Shown here one piece after another: positions 7,781 through 14,641 of a stretch of DNA of 25,297 bases. Made by a program: the position numbers and the translations under genes. Within the stretch, counting starts at the first letter, position 1; every line of letters begins with the position of its first letter. The notes under the pieces are model-generated. The model ran no database searches, was not told the origin of the DNA, and worked only from the letters and a program-made list of their open reading frames with translations. This DNA comes from Burkholderiales bacterium UBA4615 (GTDB taxonomy: Bacteria; Pseudomonadota; Gammaproteobacteria; Burkholderiales; Burkholderiaceae_E). The stretch covers positions 7,034 through 32,330 of the forward strand of contig DGIT01000119.1 of the NCBI GenBank assembly GCA_002386465.1. Direction: 5' to 3'.

Positions 7781-9295
7781 ATGGACCTGATCGCCAATAT
7801 CGCTACCGGATTTGGCGTGGCGTTCCAGTGGCATAACCTGTTCTTCTGCTTTGTGGGCTGTGTGATCGGCACGCTCATTGGTGTGCTGCCAGGCCTGGGT
7901 CCGGTGGGGGCCATGTCCATCCTGCTGCCGATCACCTTCGGGATCTCGCCGGTCACGGCGGTCATCATGCTGGCAGGCATCTATTACGGCGCCCAGTACG
8001 GCGGGTCGACCACGTCGATTCTGGTCGGCATCCCAGGCGAAGCCGCCTCGGTGGTGACGACGCTGGACGGCCATCAGATGGCACTGCAGGGGCGCTCGGG
8101 CCCGGCATTGGGTATATCGGCCTTTGCCTCGTTCATCGCGGGCACGGTGGGCGTACTGGGGCTCATGCTGCTGGCGCCGCCTCTCGCTTCACTGGCATTG
8201 CGCTTTGGCCCGCCTGAGTATTTTTCAGTGATGATTCTGGGCCTGGTCATCCTGACCTATCTGGCCCAGAAATCGATGGTGAAGTCGCTGCTGATGGCCG
8301 GGGTCGGTGTGCTGGTGGGCCTCGTTGGGCTGGACAATATGAGCGGGATGCCGCGCTTTACCGCAGGCATCCCCGATTTGCTCGATGGCGTCGGCATTGC
8401 GCCCCTGGCGATGGGTCTGTTCGGGGTCTCGGAAATCCTGCTCAACGTGGAGCAGCGCATCAAGCAAGGTGTGGTGGTCAGTCAGGTGGGCAGTCTGCTG
8501 CCCGATCGCAGCGACTGGCGAGCCTCGGGCATGCCGATCGCGCGCGGTTCGCTGTTCGGATTTTTCCTGGGCATTTTGCCGGGCGGTGGCGCAGTGCTGG
8601 CCTCGTTCATTGCTTACGGGACTGAAAAGCGCCTGTCACGCACGCCCGAGCGGTTCGGGCATGGCGCCATCGAAGGTGTGGCGGCGCCGGAGGCCGCCAA
8701 CAATGCGGCGGCACAAGCGGCCTTCATCCCACTCATGACCCTGGGCGTGCCGGCCAATGCCGTGATGGGCATCTTGCTGGGCGCGCTCATGATTCACGGC
8801 ATCACGCCTGGCCCGCTGATGATCCAGAAGAACCCCGACCTTTTCTGGGGTGCGGTGGCCAGCATGTATCTGGGCAACCTGATGCTGCTTATTCTCAACC
8901 TGCCACTGATCGGGCTCTGGGTGCGTTTGCTGCGTGTGCAGTATGGCGTGCTCTTTCCGTTGATCCTGTTCATCGCCCTGATTGGCGCGTACGTGATCAA
9001 CGGCAGCGAAGTCGATCTGCTGCTGATGCTCGGGTTTGGTGTGCTCGGCTATCTCATGCGCAAGTTCGGCTATGAGCCTGCCCCGCTCATCCTGGCTTAC
9101 GTGCTCACCCCCATTCTTGAAAATGCCCTGCGTCAATCGCTGATCATCTCGTCGGGCAAGCTCTCCATTTTTCTCACTCGCCCAATCTCCGCTGCGTTCC
9201 TGCTGCTGGCGGCGGTGCTGCTGGTGAGTGCGCTCCTGCCCGGTCTGGGCCGAACAAGAAGGGTCCTGGTCTCCCATGCAGACGAACAGAATTGA
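7781..9295 (+). CDS. tctA: Tripartite tricarboxylate transporter large permease (TctA)
   Basis: This is a 504-aa polytopic inner-membrane protein, the usual TctA length. It has the two hallmark motifs: GVLPGLGPVGAMSILLP near residues 35-51, and the GGSTTSILVGIPGEAASV stretch near 72-90. A second conserved Gly/Pro-rich region (GILPGGGAVLASF, then PEAANNAAAQAAFIPLMTLG) follows near 265-320. TctA proteins are sodium- or proton-coupled carboxylate permeases and need TctB and a periplasmic receptor. The downstream dehydrogenase gene overlaps its 3' end by 20 bases, which ties transport tightly to catabolism. The substrate is probably a di- or tricarboxylate by family. The closest receptor gene is at 3755. 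Confidence 0.95.
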   Translation: MDLIANIATGFGVAFQWHNLFFCFVGCVIGTLIGVLPGLGPVGAMSILLPITFGISPVTAVIMLAGIYYGAQYGGSTTSILVGIPGEAASVVTTLDGHQMALQGRSGPALGISAFASFIAGTVGVLGLMLLAPPLASLALRFGPPEYFSVMILGLVILTYLAQKSMVKSLLMAGVGVLVGLVGLDNMSGMPRFTAGIPDLLDGVGIAPLAMGLFGVSEILLNVEQRIKQGVVVSQVGSLLPDRSDWRASGMPIARGSLFGFFLGILPGGGAVLASFIAYGTEKRLSRTPERFGHGAIEGVAAPEAANNAAAQAAFIPLMTLGVPANAVMGILLGALMIHGITPGPLMIQKNPDLFWGAVASMYLGNLMLLILNLPLIGLWVRLLRVQYGVLFPLILFIALIGAYVINGSEVDLLLMLGFGVLGYLMRKFGYEPAPLILAYVLTPILENALRQSLIISSGKLSIFLTRPISAAFLLLAAVLLVSALLPGLGRTRRVLVSHADEQN

Positions 9296-10760
9296 TGCCC
9301 ATGGCCCGTGGGATGCGCAAGCCGATCTGATCGTGGTGGGCTACGGCGGGGCCGGGGCAGCCACCGCACTGACGGCGCATGAAGCCGGCGCGAGCGTCAT
9401 CCTGCTTGAAAAGGCGCCTCGCGGCGAAGAAGGCGGCAACACGCGCGTGGCGGCTCAGGGTTACCTCAACACCTCCAGTGCAGACAAGGCGCGCAGGTAT
9501 CTGAATGCCTTATGCGGTCCTTACACCGTGCCGTCCTCCATGGTGGACGTCTGGGCTGAAGAGATGTGCCGCAACAATGACTGGTTCGCGCGCATGGGCG
9601 GCGATCCGCAGGAGCACCAGCACCAGCCGGCGGGCATCGAATTTCCGGATCTGCCGGGCGCCGACTGCGTGCACAAGTTCCATCACGGCGACATCCTGGG
9701 ATTCTCCAAGACCTGGGAGGCGCTGGCCGATGCGGTCACGCAACGACATATCGACGTGCGCTATGAGACGCCGGCCAGGCGCTTGATCCAGGACCCTGCG
9801 AGCGGTGAGGTGATTGGTGTGCTGGCCGAGCAGGGCGGACGCACGCTGCGCGTGGGGGCCCGGAAGGCGGTGGTGCTTACCTGCGGCGGCTTCGAAAACA
9901 ACCAGGACATGATCCGCAATTTTCTGCCGGGTTTGCCCTACTGCTACACATCCGGCACGCCGTATAACGAAGGCGATGGCATTCGCATGAGCATGGAGAT
10001 CGGGGCCGACCTCTGGCACATGAACAACTATGCGGGCCCATCCATGGCGCTCAAGGTGCCGGACTTTCCGACCACGCTCTCGATGCGCCCGCTGCATTTC
10101 AGCCACGAGCTGCGCGGCGGCATGATCGTGGTGGGGCCGGACGGTCAGCGCTTCACCGACGAAAAATACAAGACCCGTCACGGCAAGATCTGGCAATCGG
10201 GCAAATGGATGCCGCTGCGCACACCGTGTCCGATGTACATGGTGTTCGATCACACGCTCTTTTCCAACGAACCGCTCTATGACGGCACACAGCCTTCAGG
10301 CTGGACGCCGATCATGATCGGCTACACCTGGAGTCGCGACAATCGGGTGGAGCTGGACAAGGGATGGATTCAGCGTGCCGCGTCCTTGCCCGAACTGGCG
10401 GCACAACTGGATCTGCCGCCCGATGTGCTCTCGCAGAGCGTGGCGACGTGGAATGCGCACTGCGCAGCCGGCATTGACACAGCGTTCGGACGCACGAAGA
10501 TGAGGAATCGTTTCGATGGCGGGCCTTACTATGCGGTAGAGCTGTCGCCCTCCATGCTCAACACCCAGGGCGGGCCGCGTCGTAACGAAAAAGCCCAGGT
10601 GCTGCGTCCCGATGGTTCGCCGATCGCACGCTTGTACAGCGCGGGGGAACTCGGCTCGATTTTCAGTTATCTGTATCAGGGCACTGGCAATATTGGCGAG
10701 TGTTTTGCCTTTGGCAGAATTGCAGCCTTGAACGCGGTCAGGGAAACGCCCCGGGCCTGA
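9276..10760 (+). CDS. FAD-dependent dehydrogenase/fumarate-reductase-like flavoprotein
   Basis: This is a 494-aa soluble flavoprotein of the FAD_binding_2 fold (succinate dehydrogenase, 3-ketosteroid dehydrogenase and TcuA relatives). The dinucleotide motif VGYGGAG lies at 21-27, followed by an acidic residue in LLEKAP and the GGNTR motif (53-57) typical of the family. The C-terminus has the conserved TQGGPRRN and LYSAGELGS stretches and a final GTGNIGECFAFGR FAD-binding segment. Members oxidise or reduce carbon-carbon bonds next to carboxylates or ketones. The related TcuA oxidises tricarballylate to cis-aconitate, and the neighbouring transporter makes a carboxylate substrate plausible, but specificity is unproven. 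ATG 9276 gives the natural N-terminus and overlaps tctA by 20 bases. The longer frame from 9228 lies within tctA. No signal peptide is seen, so it acts in the cytoplasm. Confidence 0.87.
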   Translation: MQTNRIDAHGPWDAQADLIVVGYGGAGAATALTAHEAGASVILLEKAPRGEEGGNTRVAAQGYLNTSSADKARRYLNALCGPYTVPSSMVDVWAEEMCRNNDWFARMGGDPQEHQHQPAGIEFPDLPGADCVHKFHHGDILGFSKTWEALADAVTQRHIDVRYETPARRLIQDPASGEVIGVLAEQGGRTLRVGARKAVVLTCGGFENNQDMIRNFLPGLPYCYTSGTPYNEGDGIRMSMEIGADLWHMNNYAGPSMALKVPDFPTTLSMRPLHFSHELRGGMIVVGPDGQRFTDEKYKTRHGKIWQSGKWMPLRTPCPMYMVFDHTLFSNEPLYDGTQPSGWTPIMIGYTWSRDNRVELDKGWIQRAASLPELAAQLDLPPDVLSQSVATWNAHCAAGIDTAFGRTKMRNRFDGGPYYAVELSPSMLNTQGGPRRNEKAQVLRPDGSPIARLYSAGELGSIFSYLYQGTGNIGECFAFGRIAALNAVRETPRA

Positions 10761-10805
10761 CCCCGACCGCGCAGTGCGACCTCGCACGGCACACAGGAGA
10801 CGATG

Positions 10806-12062
10806 ATGGATTTTGGATTTACCGCCGAGCAGCAACAGCTGCGCAAAGACCTGCGCGAGTTCATCGCGGCCAACGTGAATCCGGAGCTGATGGAAGAGCT
10901 CGATGCAGCCGAGGCCACGATCGAGGGCAGCACGCAGGGGCGCCAGACCGTGCGCCGCGGGCCGCTGCTGGCTGCGTTCTATGAAAAAATCTGGGAGCGC
11001 GGCTGGCTGGGCTACAGCTATCCCAAGGAGTACGGCGGCCAGGACGGTGACCGTGTCAGCCAGAACATCATCGAAGAAGAGTTTCTGCGCGCAGGCTTTC
11101 ACATCGGCCTGGCCGGCAGTGGCGGGCCCGCCATCATGGCAGCCGGCACCGAGGAGCAGAAGCGCTACTACCTGCCTAAGCTCATCAGGCTGGAATATTC
11201 ATTTGCGCTGGGCTTCACAGAGCCCCAGGCCGGAGCCGACCTGGCCTCGCTGCGCTGCCGTGCGGTGCGCGATGGCGATCACTTCGTCATCAATGGCCAG
11301 AAGATGTACACCACGTCAGCGCATGTGGCCACGCACATGTACCTGATGGCACGCACCGACCCGAGTGCCAAGAAGCACGATGGCATCTCGATCTTTCTGT
11401 TCCCCATGGACACGCCCGGGCTGACCGTGCGCCCGCTGTGGACCATTCAGAACAATCCGCGCGCGCCGCGTGGCACCTGCTACGGCGAGGCGCGCAGCAA
11501 CGAAGTGTTCTTTGAAAACGTGCGCCTGCACGAGTCCACGCTGTTGGGCAAGGAAAACGAAGGCTGGCGCGTTGGCTCCATGGGTCTGAACCTCGATCGC
11601 GTGGGTGCATGGCGCTACCTGCGCTCGGTGCAGCGCGACGAGGACATCGTCAACTGGGTCAAGTCCAAGGACTTCGGCGGATTTTCGCCCAAGGACAATC
11701 CTGCGATCCGCGACAAGATTGCGGAGCTCTGGATCGAAGCGCAGGTCTGCCGCCTGATGACCTTGCGCAGCATGTCGATCGTGCAGCACGGCGGCAACTT
11801 CACCTACGAGGGCTCGGCCGAGAAAGTGTTCGCACCCGAGCACGGTGTGCGCACCACCGAAGCAATTACCCAGATGCTGGGGCCGTACGCGCAGCTGCTC
11901 AATGGTTCGCCGCATGCGGTGGAGCAGGGCGTCTTTGCGCACAACACCATGGGTGCGTTTCAGTCTGGCATCAATCACGGCAGCGTGCAGATCATGCGTG
12001 ACCAGGTGGCCAAGCGTGGCCTGGGCATGCCGTCGGCCAACAAGCTCAAGGCCAAGACCTGA
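10806..12062 (+). CDS. Acyl-CoA dehydrogenase family protein, subunit 1
   Basis: This is a 418-aa FAD-dependent acyl-CoA dehydrogenase. It has the N-terminal helical domain, the mid-domain FTEPQAGAD flavin/substrate motif (137-145), NGQKMYTTSA (163-172) and the long C-terminal helical domain. At the position where many family members have the catalytic YEGT, it reads INHGS (389-393), so that Glu is absent. This is seen in FadE-type subunits of heteromeric enzymes and in members using another base. A second, clearly different acyl-CoA dehydrogenase gene follows after 65 bases, so an alpha2beta2 enzyme like those of steroid side-chain breakdown is plausible. Two adjacent ATGs (10803, 10806) are possible. 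AGGAG at 10795-10799 is 6 bases from the second, which is preferred. The expected reaction is alpha,beta-desaturation of an acyl-CoA. Confidence 0.93.
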   Translation: MDFGFTAEQQQLRKDLREFIAANVNPELMEELDAAEATIEGSTQGRQTVRRGPLLAAFYEKIWERGWLGYSYPKEYGGQDGDRVSQNIIEEEFLRAGFHIGLAGSGGPAIMAAGTEEQKRYYLPKLIRLEYSFALGFTEPQAGADLASLRCRAVRDGDHFVINGQKMYTTSAHVATHMYLMARTDPSAKKHDGISIFLFPMDTPGLTVRPLWTIQNNPRAPRGTCYGEARSNEVFFENVRLHESTLLGKENEGWRVGSMGLNLDRVGAWRYLRSVQRDEDIVNWVKSKDFGGFSPKDNPAIRDKIAELWIEAQVCRLMTLRSMSIVQHGGNFTYEGSAEKVFAPEHGVRTTEAITQMLGPYAQLLNGSPHAVEQGVFAHNTMGAFQSGINHGSVQIMRDQVAKRGLGMPSANKLKAKT

Positions 12063-12127
12063 CACGGCGTTCGGCGCAGGCATTGCGTGCGCCGGGTATC
12101 TCATACAGAGCGATCGGACAGTCAATC

Positions 12128-13306
12128 ATGGATGTCTTGCTGAACCAGGAAGAAGAGATGGTGGTGAGCAGTGCCCGCGAGTTTTTCGAGGGCGAATGCG
12201 ACACCGATCTTGTGCGCGCGATGGAGATTGACCCACTGGGTTACTCGCGCGAGCTGTGGAAAAAAGTGGCCGAGATGGGATGGATCGGCATGTGCCTGCC
12301 CGAAGCATTGGGCGGTCAGGATTTGCCTCGCATCTATCTGGGCCTGGTGCTGCAGGAGGCTGGACGCGCCCTGGCGCCGCTGCCCTTGCATTGCTCCGTG
12401 GTGGCGGCCAGCGCGGTGGCGCGTGCCGGGTCAACGGAGCTCGCCAATGTGTTTCTGCCACCGCTCATTCGCGGTGACAGCGTTATGACCTGGGCGTTCA
12501 CCGAACGCGACCCGCGTTTTTTGCCCGAGACCGTGCAGATGTCTGCCCGCGCCGAGGGCGATGCCTTCGTGCTCAACGGCAGCAAGATGTTCGTCGACTT
12601 TTTCCCGGCATCCGACCAGTGCCTGGTGGCCTGCCGCACTGCTGCGGCGAGCGCGCAGTCTGAAGGGCTCAGCCTGTTCCTGGTCGACAGCAAATCTGCG
12701 GGCATCAGCGTCACCCGCCTCAACAGCCTGGCCAAGGACGCGCTGTGCGAAGTGCATTTCAAGGATGTCAGGGTGCCGAAGGCGCGGCTGGTCGGCACAC
12801 TGCACGAAGCCTGGCCGGTGATCAGCGACATGCTCGACCTGGGCGCGGTGCTGCTGTGTACGCAAATGCTGGGTGCGACCCGCATGGATGCCGAAATGGC
12901 GATCGAACATGCCAAGTTTCGCGAGGCCTTCGGCCAACCGATTGGTGCATTCCAGTCGATCCAGCATACCTGCGCCGACATGGTCATCTGGATCGACGGT
13001 GGCGAATTGCTGGCCTACGAGGCGCTCTGGAAGATGGACCAGGGCATGCCGGCCAGTGTCGAGGTGTCTCAGGCCAAGGCGTTCTGCAACGAGAAGTGCG
13101 TGGCGGTGGTGCGCAACTCGCAGTCGATTCATGGCGGTATCGGCTTCATGATGGAGTTCGATCTGCACCTGTGGTACCGGCGTGTGACCTCCTGGACCAT
13201 GCGCCTGGGGACCAGCTTCGAGCACCGTGAGCGCATTGCGCGTGCGCTGCTTGATGGCCCAGGCCAGGTCATTCTCGGCGGCCCGGTGCCGCCTGTTTCT
13301 CACTGA
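12128..13306 (+). CDS. Acyl-CoA dehydrogenase family protein, subunit 2
   Basis: This 392-aa acyl-CoA dehydrogenase homologue differs from its upstream neighbour. It keeps the WAFTERDPR region (122-130) in a weakened form, and LNGSKMFVDF (149-158). It has the FREAFGQPIGAFQSIQH stretch (264-280), whose Arg and Gln contact FAD across the dimer interface, and HGGIGFMMEFDLHLWYRR (335-352). The usual catalytic Glu position falls in LGTSFEHR and is not a clear match. The Arg/FGQPIG motif is well conserved here. That fits a division of labour in which one subunit supplies FAD-binding residues and the other supplies catalysis (inference from known heteromeric dehydrogenases). ATG 12128 is chosen because the upstream in-frame extension (from 12083) is short and unlike the family. 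The ribosome-binding site is weak. Confidence 0.92.
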   Translation: MDVLLNQEEEMVVSSAREFFEGECDTDLVRAMEIDPLGYSRELWKKVAEMGWIGMCLPEALGGQDLPRIYLGLVLQEAGRALAPLPLHCSVVAASAVARAGSTELANVFLPPLIRGDSVMTWAFTERDPRFLPETVQMSARAEGDAFVLNGSKMFVDFFPASDQCLVACRTAAASAQSEGLSLFLVDSKSAGISVTRLNSLAKDALCEVHFKDVRVPKARLVGTLHEAWPVISDMLDLGAVLLCTQMLGATRMDAEMAIEHAKFREAFGQPIGAFQSIQHTCADMVIWIDGGELLAYEALWKMDQGMPASVEVSQAKAFCNEKCVAVVRNSQSIHGGIGFMMEFDLHLWYRRVTSWTMRLGTSFEHRERIARALLDGPGQVILGGPVPPVSH

Positions 13307-13332
13307 TGCGCCCAGGCGCAGGAGAGCCGCTG

Positions 13333-13539
13333 ATGTTCTGCCCGGTCTGCAAGAAACCTATTGACCTGTCTGGTGCCGACACCAAGACGGGTGAAACCGC
13401 ATTCGGTGCCAAGGAAGTCGATCCCACCAAGGGCACGCGACTGTTCCACGAAGGCCAGTGGGTCTATTTCGACAAGCTCACATGCCGCACCAAGTTCAAT
13501 GTGAGTCCTGCCCGTTACCTGGCCGGCAAGGCCGACTGA
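13333..13539 (+). CDS. Small YHS-like metal-binding protein
   Basis: This 68-residue protein begins MFCPVCKKPID, a CxxC knuckle (Cys 3, Cys 6). It ends with VYFDKLTCRTKFNVSPARYL (Cys 51), which resembles the YHS domain pattern of an aromatic pair, a Cys, a Phe, then Pro..Tyr-Leu. The second Cys of a typical YHS 'FCS..C' is Asp 47 here, so only three Cys remain. YHS domains bind metal and occur in metal transporters and in oxygenase components. Its job among acyl-CoA enzymes is unknown; it could stabilise or metallate a partner. ATG 13333 follows GGAGAG (13321-13326) by 6 bases. The alternative ATG at 13306 overlaps the upstream stop but has no ribosome-binding site. It lies 17 bases before the first hot-dog gene. 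Confidence 0.8.
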   Translation: MFCPVCKKPIDLSGADTKTGETAFGAKEVDPTKGTRLFHEGQWVYFDKLTCRTKFNVSPARYLAGKAD

Positions 13540-13556
13540 CGCCACCTGGAGGTGAT

Positions 13557-14090
13557 ATGTCCGCACTGATGGATGCCCTGCGCCCCTATATTGGACTGTC
13601 CTCAGGAGTTGAGGTGGCCTGTGATCCGGTCGAACAAGGCGCCGTGCGCCGCTATGCGCAGGCGATCATGGACGAAGACCCGATCTTCGGCCCGCCGGAG
13701 ATGGGCAGCACGCTGTATGGCGGGCCGGTTGCACCGCCCCTTTTGCCCACGCATCTGTTTCGGCGGCCCTTCGGCACCGAGGACCCGATTCAGGCCAATG
13801 CACGCGACCCCGATTTCGACGGATTCGTGGCAGCACCCACGTCATCCGAAGGTCTGCCCGAGCTGCTGCCGCTCAGAGGCTATGCCCTGCTCAATGGCGG
13901 CTCTGAGGTCGAGTTTTTCCGTTATGCGCGTCATGGCGACACCGTGACCGTGCGCTCCAGCTACACCGACATCCAGGAAAAGCAGACCAGCAAGGGCCCG
14001 ATTGTGCTGGTCACCATCGAATCCGAATACCGCAACGGCGATGGCGAGTTGCTGCTCAAGGCGCTGCGCACCGCCATCCGGAGGAAATGA
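13557..14090 (+). CDS. MaoC-type hot-dog protein, N-terminal-half-like subunit (FAS1_DH_region family)
   Basis: This is a 177-aa single hot-dog protein resembling the N-terminal half of double hot-dog (R)-specific enoyl-CoA hydratases. It has RRYAQAIMDEDPIF (31-44), a GGPVAPP stretch before residue 62, LLNGGSEVEFFRYARHGDTV in the second half, and a C-terminal ALRTAIRRK tail. Measured against the hydratase-2 motif, the catalytic Asp position (39) is kept, but the His position is Phe 44. A partner hot-dog protein is encoded immediately downstream with overlapping codons, so the two probably form one heteromeric hydratase. ATG 13557 is preceded by TGGAGGTG, a strong ribosome-binding site. The family hydrates or dehydrates acyl-CoA thioesters. 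The likely substrate is the enoyl-CoA made by the upstream dehydrogenases. Confidence 0.88.
   Translation: MSALMDALRPYIGLSSGVEVACDPVEQGAVRRYAQAIMDEDPIFGPPEMGSTLYGGPVAPPLLPTHLFRRPFGTEDPIQANARDPDFDGFVAAPTSSEGLPELLPLRGYALLNGGSEVEFFRYARHGDTVTVRSSYTDIQEKQTSKGPIVLVTIESEYRNGDGELLLKALRTAIRRK
14080..14084 (+). promoter_or_regulatory. Ribosome-binding site that decides the start of the second hot-dog gene
   Basis: GGAGG lies 2 bases from the ATG at 14087, which overlaps the upstream stop as ATGA, and 8 bases from the ATG at 14093. The spacing favours 14093. Both starts are in the same frame and differ by two codons. Confidence 0.6.
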
Positions 14091-14092
14091 GC

Positions 14093-14575
14093 ATGGCCAT
14101 GGGCAAGACCCCCTTCTTCGAAGATGTCGAGATCGGCTCCAGCATCCCTGACCTGCCTAAGGGGCCGCTCACCACCGCGCACCTGATGCGCTGGTCGGCC
14201 GCGATGGAGAACTGGCACAAGATCCATTACGACAAGCCCTTCGCCATGGAGCATGACAAGCTGCCCGGGCTGCTCATCAACGGCTCGCTCAAGCAGCAAT
14301 ACATCATCCAGATCCTCAAGGACTGGGCCGGGCCAGGTGGCTGGGTCTGGAAGGCGAGCTTTCAGTTTCGCGCGATGAATCTGGTGGGCGAGGAGATCCG
14401 TGTCTGGGGCAAGGTGAAAGACAAGCGACGCGCGCCCGACTTCGGTCTGATCGACCTGGAGCTGGGCATCGTGAACGAGGAGGGCAAGGAATCCACGCCC
14501 GGTGCCGGTGTGGTCGCGCTGCCTTATAGGGGTGGCAAGCCGGTGCCCTATCCCTTCGTGCCGCCGGTGCTCTGA
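14093..14575 (+). CDS. MaoC-type hot-dog protein, second subunit of a putative heteromeric hydratase
   Basis: This 160-aa hot-dog protein has FFEDVEIGSSIPDL at the N-terminus, the ENWHKIHYDKPFA segment (39-51) and LPGLLINGSL (58-66). It matches the hydratase-2 pattern in keeping His 45 and the spacing to Ala 51. However, the catalytic Asp position is Asn 40, and the usual HG of the later motif is NG (64-65). The upstream hot-dog partner keeps the Asp but lacks the His, so the pair may build a composite site, or the active-site chemistry may differ. The coding frames are tightly coupled (ATGA overlap, or a 2-base gap from the preferred start). Single hot-dog pairs of this sort act in steroid and acyl-CoA breakdown. 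A CoA-transferase gene follows after 66 bases. Confidence 0.87.
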   Translation: MAMGKTPFFEDVEIGSSIPDLPKGPLTTAHLMRWSAAMENWHKIHYDKPFAMEHDKLPGLLINGSLKQQYIIQILKDWAGPGGWVWKASFQFRAMNLVGEEIRVWGKVKDKRRAPDFGLIDLELGIVNEEGKESTPGAGVVALPYRGGKPVPYPFVPPVL

Positions 14576-14641
14576 GTCACACCCGATGAACCCGTCGCAC
14601 CTGAAGCATTGAGCACATCCAGCATTCAAGAGGCGTAGCGC

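Noticed and set aside
7165..7980. A 272-codon upstream extension of the lyase frame on the minus strand
   Set aside because: It runs antisense through tctB and the start of tctA, has no homology features, and the lyase has a proper ATG with AGGAG at 7162-7164.
12431..13303. A 290-codon minus-strand frame opposite the second acyl-CoA dehydrogenase
   Set aside because: It has no recognisable motif, and the opposite strand encodes clear dehydrogenase motifs.
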